A DNA stretch of 64,000 nt, from contig NZ_JABMLE010000002.1 in the NCBI RefSeq assembly GCF_013205025.1, positions 1,033,775-1,097,774 on the forward strand, read 5' to 3'. Below, piece by piece: positions 9,367 to 17,900 of the stretch; positions within the stretch are counted from its first letter, which is position 1; every line of letters starts with the position of its first letter. The notes below the pieces were generated by a model that was given only the letters and a program-made list of their open reading frames with translations, was not told the origin of the DNA and made no database searches. The stretch comes from Rathayibacter sp. VKM Ac-2857 (GTDB lineage: Bacteria > Actinomycetota > Actinomycetes > Actinomycetales > Microbacteriaceae). A program made the translations under genes and the position numbers.

Positions 9367-9431
9367 TGTTTTCGTTCGATCCGGTACCAGCCCCCGCCGG
9401 ATCGGCTCAAAGAAGAGTCATGGAGAGAAAG

Positions 9432-10727
9432 ATGAACCCCACTCATCGCCCGTTCCGCCGCCTGGCGGTCGCCGCACTCGCCGGCGCGATGGCCCTGTCA
9501 CTGGCCGCCTGCTCGGCGTCGTCCAGCGGAGGGAATGCCGACCCGGCCGCCGGCGGCGCCGAGGGCACGGACGACGGCACGACGCTCACGCTGTGGACCC
9601 GCGCCCCGCTGGAGAAGCAGGCCAAGGCGCTCGTCGAGGCGTACAACGCGAGCCACGAGAACCAGGTCGACCTCACCGTCGTCCCGAACGACGACTACGT
9701 CGCCAAGGTCGGCGCCGCCGCCGGCTCCGACGGCCTCCCGGACCTGTTCGCGGCCGACATCGTCTACATGCCGAACTGGACCTCGCAGGGCCTCTTCCAG
9801 GACATCAGCTCGAACATCGACGGTCTGGACTTCAAGGACTCGATCAACGAGGGCCACCTGGCCGCCGGCACCTACGAGGACAAGGAGTACGCGCTCCCCT
9901 TCGTACTCGACCTCTCGATGCTGTTCTGGAACAAGGAGCTCTTCGCCGAGGCGGGACTCGACCCCGAGCAGGGCCCGACCACGCTCGCCGAGTTCGCCGA
10001 GGACGCGAAGGCGATCCAGGCGCTGAACAAGCCCGACACCTACGGCACCGCGACCGGCCTCAACTGCGGCGGCTGCCTCGTCTTCACCTGGTTCCCGACC
10101 ATCTGGGCCGGTGGCGACGAGGTCATGAACGAGGAGGGCACGGAGTCGCTGCTCGCCAGCGACACCGCGAAGGACGTCTACTCCACCTGGAAGGACCTCT
10201 GGGACTCCGGAGCCGTTCTCCCCTCCTCGCAGGACGAGGCGGGACCGACCTGGACCGCCGGCTTCACCGAGGGCAAGGTCGGACTGCAGTTCTACCCGGC
10301 GACCCTCCTCGCCTCCACCCCCTTCGACGCGGGCGTCTCCGGCATCCCGGGCCCCGACGGCGGCAGCTCCACCTTCGTGGGCGGCGACGGCATCGGCATC
10401 TCGAAGGACTCCGAGAAGTCCCCCCAGGCCTGGAACTTTCTGAACTGGATGATGTCGGAGGACGCGCAGGTCGGCGTCCTCGCGAAAAACAACGACGTCG
10501 TCTCGCGCTCGGACCTCGCCAGCAACCAGTACTCGGAGCTCGACCCGCGCCTGGTCACGATCAACGAGGTCGCGTCCGAGGGTGACACCCCGTTCTCGAC
10601 GAACTTCCAGCAGGCCTTCAACGCGCCGAGCAGCCCCTGGCTGACCCTCGTGCGCGATGCGGTCCTCGGCGACGGGTCGACCGTCGACGCGGACAACGAC
10701 GCGATTACGTCGATCCTCGGCCAGTAG
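9432..10727 (+). CDS. CUT1 sugar ABC transporter substrate-binding lipoprotein
   Basis: Binding lipoprotein of about 431 residues, with a basic N-terminus, hydrophobic stretch and lipobox SLAAC, then a long family 1 solute-binding domain (TLTLWTRAPLEKQA near the start, MLFWNKELFAEAGLDP in the middle). The ATG at 9432 is chosen because GGAG lies 6 bp upstream and the signal peptide begins there; the open frame reaches back to 9366. It captures an oligosaccharide released outside the cell and delivers it to the two permeases downstream. It is first in an operon with the permeases and a GH127 enzyme, which hints at an arabinose-containing ligand (inference). Confidence 0.93.
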   Translation: MNPTHRPFRRLAVAALAGAMALSLAACSASSSGGNADPAAGGAEGTDDGTTLTLWTRAPLEKQAKALVEAYNASHENQVDLTVVPNDDYVAKVGAAAGSDGLPDLFAADIVYMPNWTSQGLFQDISSNIDGLDFKDSINEGHLAAGTYEDKEYALPFVLDLSMLFWNKELFAEAGLDPEQGPTTLAEFAEDAKAIQALNKPDTYGTATGLNCGGCLVFTWFPTIWAGGDEVMNEEGTESLLASDTAKDVYSTWKDLWDSGAVLPSSQDEAGPTWTAGFTEGKVGLQFYPATLLASTPFDAGVSGIPGPDGGSSTFVGGDGIGISKDSEKSPQAWNFLNWMMSEDAQVGVLAKNNDVVSRSDLASNQYSELDPRLVTINEVASEGDTPFSTNFQQAFNAPSSPWLTLVRDAVLGDGSTVDADNDAITSILGQ

Positions 10728-10741
10728 GCCGTCCACCTACC

Positions 10742-10780
10742 GCGCGGGTCGCAGCTTTCCCCAAGGACTGCGGCCCGCGC
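10742..10780 (+). terminator. Intra-operon hairpin between binding protein and permease
   Basis: GCGCGGGTCGCAG pairs with CTGCGGCCCGCGC over 13 positions (one G-T pair) around a 13-base loop. It sits in the 78-bp gap after the binding-protein gene, just as in the first importer at 1795-1820, and likely sets the excess of binding protein over permease. Confidence 0.6.
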
Positions 10781-10805
10781 GCCCACCAGAAAGCGTCAGC
10801 ACACG

Positions 10806-11705
10806 ATGACAGCCACCGCCAGCGACGTCGGCCGCACGAAGCCGCGCCGCCGCCCGCCCCACCTCCTCGGCTGGGCCTACGCCGCCCCGACGGCTCTGTT
10901 CGTCGCGCTGCTCTTCCTTCTTCCCCTCGGACTCGTGCTGCAGATGTCAGTCTCGGACTGGCCCCTGCTGGCCGGGAACCGCGGCGTGAACTTCCCCAGC
11001 AACTTCGGCGACGCCGTGACCGACCGCTTCTTCTGGGCGTCCGTCCGCTTCACGCTGCTCTACACGGTCATCACGACCGTGATCCTGCTCTCGCTGAGCC
11101 TCGCGCTCGCGCTGATCGTGCAGGAGTCGACCCGCTGGAAGACCTTCCTCCGCACCGCGTTCCTCATTCCGACCGCGCTGGGACTGGCCTCCGCCTCACT
11201 CCTCTTCTATGTCCTCTACTCCCCCCTCGCCGGCCCCTTCGCCGGTCTGATGGAGAGCTGGGGCATCACCTTCCTCGGCACCCCCGAGGGAGCGCTCTGG
11301 TCGACGGTCTTCCTCATCGTCTGGCGCTTCGCCGGCTTCTACATGCTGCTGATGATGGTGGGCCTCCAGGGGATCCCCGAGGAGGTCTACGAGGCCGCCC
11401 GGATCGACGGCGCCTCGCGCCTGCAGACCTTCACCGGGGTGACGCTCCCCCTGCTGAAGCCGACCCTCGCGCTGACCACCGTCCTCTGCGTGACGGGCTC
11501 GCTGCTCGCGTTCGAGCAGTTCTACATCCTCACCAAGGGCGGCCCGGACAACTCCACCATCACGGTCGTGCAGCTGATCTACAGCGTCGCCTTCCAGGGC
11601 CAGAACGACCTCGGCGTCGCCGGCGCGCTCTCGGTGATCGTGCTGCTCGCGCTGGTCGTCTTGAACATCGTGCAGATCCGCTCCTTCGGCAAGAAAGACG
11701 ACTGA
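10806..11705 (+). CDS. CUT1 sugar ABC transporter permease, MalF-like
   Basis: Inner-membrane permease, 299 residues, with about six helices and the EAA loop YEAARIDGASRLQTF. The family signature ILTKGGPDNSTI follows near residue 245. It begins 78 bp after the binding-protein gene and its TGA overlaps the ATG of the next permease (TGATG at 11703-11707), so translation of the two is coupled. Confidence 0.94.
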   Translation: MTATASDVGRTKPRRRPPHLLGWAYAAPTALFVALLFLLPLGLVLQMSVSDWPLLAGNRGVNFPSNFGDAVTDRFFWASVRFTLLYTVITTVILLSLSLALALIVQESTRWKTFLRTAFLIPTALGLASASLLFYVLYSPLAGPFAGLMESWGITFLGTPEGALWSTVFLIVWRFAGFYMLLMMVGLQGIPEEVYEAARIDGASRLQTFTGVTLPLLKPTLALTTVLCVTGSLLAFEQFYILTKGGPDNSTITVVQLIYSVAFQGQNDLGVAGALSVIVLLALVVLNIVQIRSFGKKDD

Positions 11706-12619
11706 TGACCAGCTCTCTCGAAATCGACCGCCTCTCGACTCGCGCGATCGCCACCGCGGACTCGAGCACGCCGTCGCCGCGCCGGCCGCGCGGCTCGCGC
11801 CTCGCTGGCATCGCCGTGCAGACCCCGTTCTACGTCCTCACCGGCGGTCTCGCCGTGATCTTCCTCTACCCGCTGATCTGGACCGCCGTCTCCTCGGTCG
11901 CCCCGCGCGCCGGTACCGGCCAGACCGACGGCTGGGGCCTGGGCAACTACGGGACCCTCGTCGACTACCAGGCGGGGATCTGGGTCTACCTCGGCAACTC
12001 GCTGCTCGTCTCGGGACTCACGGTGATCCTCACCCTCGGCACCTCGCTGCTGGGCGGCTACGCGTTCTCGCGGTTCTCCTTCCCGGGGAAGGACCTGCTC
12101 TTCCTGTCCACCCTCGCGATCCTGATGGTCCCCTACGCGACCCTCCTGATCCCGCTCTACGTGCTGCTCAACCTCGTCGGCCTCTCGAACTCTCTCGTCG
12201 GCGTCGCGCTCGTCCTCACGATGTTCCAGCTGCCGCTCGCCACGTTCCTCATGCGGATCGGCTTCGACGCGGTTCCGAAGGAGCTCGACGAGGCGGCGAA
12301 GATGGACGGCTGCACTACCTGGTCCGTCCTCTGGAAGGTGCTGCTGCCCGCCGTGAAGCCCGGCCTCATCACCGTCGGCCTGTTCGCGTTCCTCGCCGCG
12401 TGGAACGACTTCATGGCGCCGCTGATCCTCATCACCGATTCCGATCGGATGACGCTGCCGCTCGCGATCTCCAACCTCCGCGGGCAGGTCCAGGGCGTCG
12501 TCGACTACGGCGCCACCGAGGCCGGCGTCGTCGTCCTCGCGCTGCCGTGCATCCTCCTGTTCCTGCTCCTGCAACGCCACTACGTCCGCGGCTTCATGTC
12601 CGGCGCCTTCAAGGGATGA
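11705..12619 (+). CDS. CUT1 sugar ABC transporter permease, MalG-like
   Basis: Partner permease, 304 residues, with about six helices. The EAA loop reads LDEAAKMDGCTTWSV, and the C-terminal helix and short basic tail are typical of MalG. It overlaps the preceding permease by one base and the following GH127 gene by four (ATGA at 12616-12619). No ATPase gene is present in the operon. Confidence 0.94.
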   Translation: MTSSLEIDRLSTRAIATADSSTPSPRRPRGSRLAGIAVQTPFYVLTGGLAVIFLYPLIWTAVSSVAPRAGTGQTDGWGLGNYGTLVDYQAGIWVYLGNSLLVSGLTVILTLGTSLLGGYAFSRFSFPGKDLLFLSTLAILMVPYATLLIPLYVLLNLVGLSNSLVGVALVLTMFQLPLATFLMRIGFDAVPKELDEAAKMDGCTTWSVLWKVLLPAVKPGLITVGLFAFLAAWNDFMAPLILITDSDRMTLPLAISNLRGQVQGVVDYGATEAGVVVLALPCILLFLLLQRHYVRGFMSGAFKG

Positions 12620-14607
12620 CCATGACCATCGACACTCACCCCCGCACCCCCTCCTCCCACGACCGCGACGCGCTCTCGCGCACCATGGCTCCCGCCGTCC
12701 CCGCCGCCGGCGCCCTCACTCCGCTGGGCCTGGACGAGGTCGAGCTGACCTCGGGCTTCTGGGCCGACCGCCAGCGCACCAACGGATCCGCGACCCTCGA
12801 CCACATCGAGTACTGGCTCGAGCGCGAGGGCTGGCTGCCCAACTTCGACCACGCCGCCGCAGGCACCCTCGCAGGGCACCGCAGCGGACGCGAATTCGCG
12901 GACTCGGAGATCTACAAGTACCTCGAGGCACTCGCCTGGGAGATCGGACGGACCGACGACCCCGCACTCGAGCTGCGACTGCGGCACATCGTCTCGCGGG
13001 TCGGAGCGGCCCAGGAGCCGGACGGCTACCTCAACACGCGCTTCGGCCGAGAAGAGCAGGCGAAGCGCTGGTCGGACCTCGAGTGGGGCCACGAGCTCTA
13101 CTGCCTCGGACACCTCTTCCAGGCCGCGGTGGCCCGCGAGCGCACCCGACCCGGCGCTGACGACGGGCTGCTCGTCATCGCCCGACGGGCCGCCGACCTG
13201 ATCTGCCTCGTCTTCGGCGAGGGCGGGATCGAATCGGTCTGCGGCCACCCCGAGGTCGAGACCGGGCTCGTCGAGCTCTCCCGGGTGACCGACGACGACC
13301 GCTACCTCGAGCTCGCCCGCCTCTTCGTCGAGCGCCGGGGCCACGGCGTCCTCGCCGACATCGAGTGGGGGCGCTCCTACTACCAGGACGACGAGCCGGT
13401 CCGCTCCTCCAGCGTGCTGCGCGGGCACGCGGTGCGGGCGAACTATCTCGCCTCGGGCGCGGCCGACCTCGCCGTCGAGACTGGCGACGAGGAGCTGCTC
13501 GACGCTCTCGGCCGTCAGTGGCACGCCACCGCCTCCCGCCGCACCTACATCACCGGCGGCCAGGGCTCGCACCACCAGGACGAGGCCTTCGGCGACGACC
13601 ACGAGCTGCCGCCGGACCGCGCGTACTCCGAGACCTGCGCCGGGATCGCGTCGGTGCAGTTCAGCTGGCGGCTGCTGCTGGCCCGCGGAGGCTCGGAGTA
13701 CGCCGACCTCATCGAGCGCACGCTCTTCAACGTCGTCGCGACCTCGCCCTCCCGCGACGGCCGCGCGTTCTACTACGCGAACACGCTGCACCAGCGCCGC
13801 CCCGGCGCTCCCGCCGACCCCTACGAGGCCTCCGTGCGCGCCTCCTCGTCGCTGCGCGCGCCGTGGTTCGAGGTCTCGTGCTGCCCGACCAACGTCGCAC
13901 GCACCTTCGCCAGCCTCGCGGCCTACCTCGCGACGAAGGACGCGCACGGCATCCAGCTGCACCAGTTCGCGTCCTCGCGCATCACCACCGTCCTCGCCAG
14001 CGGCCAGACGATCGACCTGTCGATCGAGACCGCCTACCCGGACGCCGGCAGGATCGCGATCCGCGTGCTGGAGAGCGGACCGGCGCCGTGGACTCTGAGC
14101 GTGCGCGTGCCGAGCTGGGCCGCCGAGCCCGAGATCGCGCTGCAGCGCGCCGACGGAACGGCGAAGCCGTCCGAGAAGCGGATCCGCGACGGCTACCTGG
14201 AGCTCAGCGCGACCTTCGCCCGCGGAGACGAGATCGTGCTGGACTTCGCTCTCCCCGCACGCTTCGTGCGCGCCGATCCTCGGATCGACGCGGTACGCGG
14301 CTGTCTCGCCGTCGAGCGCGGCCCCCTCGTCTACGCGCTCGAATCGACCGACGTGCCCGAGCAGCTGCACGCCGCGGACGTCTCGACCCTGCGCCTGGAC
14401 GCAGGCGTCGAGCCGCGCGTCGTCGGCTCGGACGTCCAGGTGCGGCTGATCTCCCTCACGCCGACCGAGGGCGCCTGGCCCTACTCGTCCGGACCGTCCG
14501 GGACCGGTCGCGTCGAGGGGCACTGGCCAGTCGCGCTGACGCCGTACTACGACTGGGCCGAGCGCGGCCCCTCGACGATGCGGGTCTGGATCCCCGTCGC
14601 CGGCTGA
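12616..14607 (+). CDS. GH127 beta-L-arabinofuranosidase (DUF1680 family)
   Basis: Cytosolic glycosidase of about 663 residues without a signal peptide. It carries the zinc-cysteine active site of GH127: Glu323 in HHQDEAFG, Glu339 and Cys341 in YSETCAG, and Cys422-Cys423 in SCCPTN. These line up closely with Glu322, Glu338, Cys340, Cys417 and Cys418 of the characterised enzyme HypBA1 (family knowledge). It should hydrolyse beta-linked L-arabinofuranosides taken up by the upstream importer; other DUF1680 activities are possible. The ATG at 12616 overlaps the permease stop by 4 bp; ATG 12622 is an alternative. Confidence 0.88.
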   Translation: MTMTIDTHPRTPSSHDRDALSRTMAPAVPAAGALTPLGLDEVELTSGFWADRQRTNGSATLDHIEYWLEREGWLPNFDHAAAGTLAGHRSGREFADSEIYKYLEALAWEIGRTDDPALELRLRHIVSRVGAAQEPDGYLNTRFGREEQAKRWSDLEWGHELYCLGHLFQAAVARERTRPGADDGLLVIARRAADLICLVFGEGGIESVCGHPEVETGLVELSRVTDDDRYLELARLFVERRGHGVLADIEWGRSYYQDDEPVRSSSVLRGHAVRANYLASGAADLAVETGDEELLDALGRQWHATASRRTYITGGQGSHHQDEAFGDDHELPPDRAYSETCAGIASVQFSWRLLLARGGSEYADLIERTLFNVVATSPSRDGRAFYYANTLHQRRPGAPADPYEASVRASSSLRAPWFEVSCCPTNVARTFASLAAYLATKDAHGIQLHQFASSRITTVLASGQTIDLSIETAYPDAGRIAIRVLESGPAPWTLSVRVPSWAAEPEIALQRADGTAKPSEKRIRDGYLELSATFARGDEIVLDFALPARFVRADPRIDAVRGCLAVERGPLVYALESTDVPEQLHAADVSTLRLDAGVEPRVVGSDVQVRLISLTPTEGAWPYSSGPSGTGRVEGHWPVALTPYYDWAERGPSTMRVWIPVAG

Positions 14608-14921
14608 CCAGGATCGCGATCGACAGGAACGACGAGCCGTCGTGGAGCTGTGCTTCGCGGCGGCTCTTCGCTGTCTCCCGCCGGAGCGGTGCCATCGCGC
14701 AGGTCGACAGACTTTCGCTTCTTTCGTTCGCTCATCATCGGATCGCCCACCTGATCCGCAGGGTTTTTCGTCATTTTGCGGTGAGGGGGAGCGAAACCAT
14801 ATTAAAAGGCTTTCGCTTCTCTCAGGAGATTGTTAGCGTGCTCGTGGTCCCTCCCGCCTCCTCGGTTCGGCGAGACCGGTTCCTTCCTTCAGAGTCGAAC
14901 AGAACGGGAGCGTCCGCGACG
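14608..14921. other. Promoter region before the large secreted protein
   Basis: This 314-bp gap follows the GH127 gene. The half from about 14700 is unusually AT-rich for this genome and contains several TTTCGCT-like words plus the operator-like site at 14801-14816. No ORF with a plausible start and codon use was seen. A promoter for the 14922 gene is expected here but I cannot place its -35 and -10 with confidence. Confidence 0.5.
14801..14816. promoter_or_regulatory. Operator-like site, third member of the GCGAAA family
   Basis: ATTAAAAGGCTTTCGC keeps the AAA-N-G-N-N-TTTCGC half and the spacing of the perfect palindrome at 8108-8123, with the left arm degenerate. It lies about 105 bp before the start of the large secreted protein. 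Confidence 0.5.
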
Positions 14922-17900
14922 ATGCGAACACCCACAAGAGCCCGAGCGGTCACGACCGCACTCGCCACCGCCCTCACGGCGGTCCTCGCCGGATCGGTTC
15001 TCGTCGCTGCGCCCGCGTCCGCGGCCACGACGTGGGACCCGTACGACGAGGGCCTGCAGAACAGCAACCAGAGCCTCGGCTATCCCACCTTCACCAACGG
15101 CGACAAGGCCATCCCGTCGACGACGGCGACCTACGACCCCACCGTCTCCCATCTCGGGAAGATCTACGCCGCGGACCTCGCGGCCGGCGCCGGCTCTGCT
15201 CCGGGCAAGGACTTCTGGCTCGACCGGATGCTCTCGCGCGACGGCGTCCAGCCCGACGAAGCGGGCGGACTCGACTTCGTCTCGGACCAGCCCGCGAACA
15301 TCGACTACGACAACAACGGCGTCTTCTTCTCCCGCGGACGCGCCGTTTACATGCAGAACTCGGACGCAGGGCTGGGCTTCCGCGGCCGCATCGCCTACAT
15401 CGAGGACCTCGGCCAGAGCGGCTCGACCCTGACCGCGAGCGTGAACGGCGCCGCCGTCGCCCTCCAGGAGAACCAGGCGAAGCGCCACAACACGCCCAGC
15501 TACTGGTACTCCGAGTACACCGGCGGCGGCCTGCTGGTGAAGCAGACCAAGTTCATCTCGCGGCAGAACGTCGCGGTCGAGCGGCTGCAGGTCAGCACCA
15601 CCGACGGCTCCACGAAGACGGTCGCCCTCCGTGCCGAGTCCGGCTTGGCCCGCACGGCGGCCGGCAGCGAGCTGACCGGCTCGGTCACGACCGCGAACAA
15701 CGTCACCCAGGTCGCGACCCGCTTCTCGGGCGACGGCTTCGGGGTCGACGGGACCGCGCTCACGCGCACCGTCTCGGCATCGACCACCCCGGCCGACGTG
15801 AAGCTGCAGCTCGGCTTCACCACCGCCGAGATCCCCGAGAGCACCACCGAGTTCCAGTCGATCGCAGCGGCGACCCCGCAGGCGGCCTTCACGACGCAGA
15901 CGACGAGCTACAACACGTGGTGGGTCGAGAACATCCCCTACCTCGAGACGCCTTCGGGCGAGATCGACAAGACGCTCTTCTACCGCTGGTGGCTGCTGCG
16001 CACGAACTTCCTCGACGCGCAGGTGCCCGGCAACGACTACCAGTTCCCCACCTCGATGGAGGGGGTCTTCGGGCAGGCCTACAACAACGCGATCGTCCTC
16101 ACGGCGGGCATGTTCATCGAGGACATGAAGTACTTCCGCGATCCCTCCAGCGCCTACGGCACCTGGCTCTCGGCCGGTGAGACTGCCCGCCAGAGCCGCT
16201 ACATCGACAACCCCGGCAACCCGGTCAACTGGAACAGCAGCTACACCAACTACATCTCCGAGGCCGCGTGGAACTCCTACGCCCTGCACGGCGGCGACTC
16301 AGCGATCGCCGACAAGCTCGCGACCTACGCCGAGGACGACATCACCGGCCAGCTGGCCGAGTTCGACTCGAACAAGAACAACCTCCTCGAGTACTCGAAC
16401 CCCGCCCTCACCGGCAACGACGTCGACGCTGTCTCGTTCTCGTGGCGCAACAAGGACGCGTGGAACTCCTACCCGATGGACCGTCCCGAGAGCGCCTACC
16501 TCTACTCAGGTGCCGTAGCAGCCGCCGAGGCCTACCGCCTCGCCGGCGACACCGCGGGCGCCGATCGCATGACAGCGCAGGCCGAGGCGATCAAGAAGTC
16601 GGTCCTCGACGTCCTCTGGGAGGACAAGCGCAGCACCGCCGACGAGGCCGGCTTCTTCGGCAACATGATCAAGGCTTCCTACTCGGACGGCTCCTCGGGC
16701 CTTCCCGCCGGATCGAAGATCCCGTGGAAGGAGGTCAACATGTACTACCCGTACACCGTCGGCCTCATGCCCAAGCCGGGCGACGCCGACTTCGACCAGA
16801 AGTACCTCGACGCCTTCCGCCTCTTCGTCGACAGCGAGCAGTACGCGCCCTTCCCCTTCTACACGGCCAACCAGAAGGACGCGAAGGCTCGCGCCATCCG
16901 CGACGCCGGGTCGGGCAAGCACTACTCGAACAACTTCTCGACCATCAACTCGACGGTCATGTTCCGCCTGCTCTCCTCGACACTGCGCGACTACCCGAAC
17001 TCGTACCTGACCAGCGACTACTACAAGAAGATGCTCTACTGGAACGCCTGGGCCAGCTACGAGAAGGGCGACGTCACCCGCCAGAACGAGAACGAATTCT
17101 GGTCGCACGGCTCAGCCGCCGACGGCGGATCGATCAAGTACCGCTCCTGGATCCACCAGACCCAGCTCGGCACGACGAACTTCACCGTCGTCGAGGACGC
17201 GATGGGCCTGCAGGCCCGCACCGACTCGGTCCTCGAACTCTCGCCCATCGACATCGACTGGGACCACTTCACGGCCAACAACCTGAAGTACCACGACAAG
17301 GACCTCACGATCGTCTGGGACGAGCCCGGAGGAACCCGCCACTACGGCGACACCCCCGAGGGCTACTCCGTCTACCTCGACGGAAAGCGCGCCTTCACGA
17401 TCGACAGCCTCGTGCCGGTCGAGTTCGACACCGTCACCGGTGCCGTCACGACCGATGCGACCGTGCTCTACTCGGCCGCGAACGCCGTGAAGCCCGCGCA
17501 GGACGTGCGCTTCGCCGCCACCGACCGGGTCGTCGACCTGCTCGGCAAGGCCGGCGTCGACGTCGACCCGACCACCAGCGCAGCGCCCGACCTCGCCCAG
17601 GGCAGGACCGCCACGGCCTCCTACTCGGCCGGCGGCAGCACCCCCTCGGGCAAGAACCTCGTCCCGGCGAACGCCGTCGACGGCTCCACCGTCAACGAGC
17701 CCTTCTGGGGCACCGCCGGTTCGCCGAACGCCAGTGACTGGCTCGAGATCGACCTCGGCACCGCGCAGAAGGTGAATCAGGCGGGGATCTACTTCTACCG
17801 CACCTCCTCGGGCACAACCGTGCAGGGCTACTCCGCGCCGAAGTCGTACTCGGTGCAGTACTGGGACGGCGCAGCCTGGAAGTCGGTGACAGCCCAGGCC

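Noticed and set aside
12580-14523. 647-codon minus-strand frame opposite GH127
   Set aside because: No recognisable motif, and the opposite strand encodes a complete zinc-cysteine enzyme.
14711-14735. Additional operators from TTTCGCTTCTTTCG-like words
   Set aside because: They share half-site words with the GCGAAA family but have no second arm at the right spacing.
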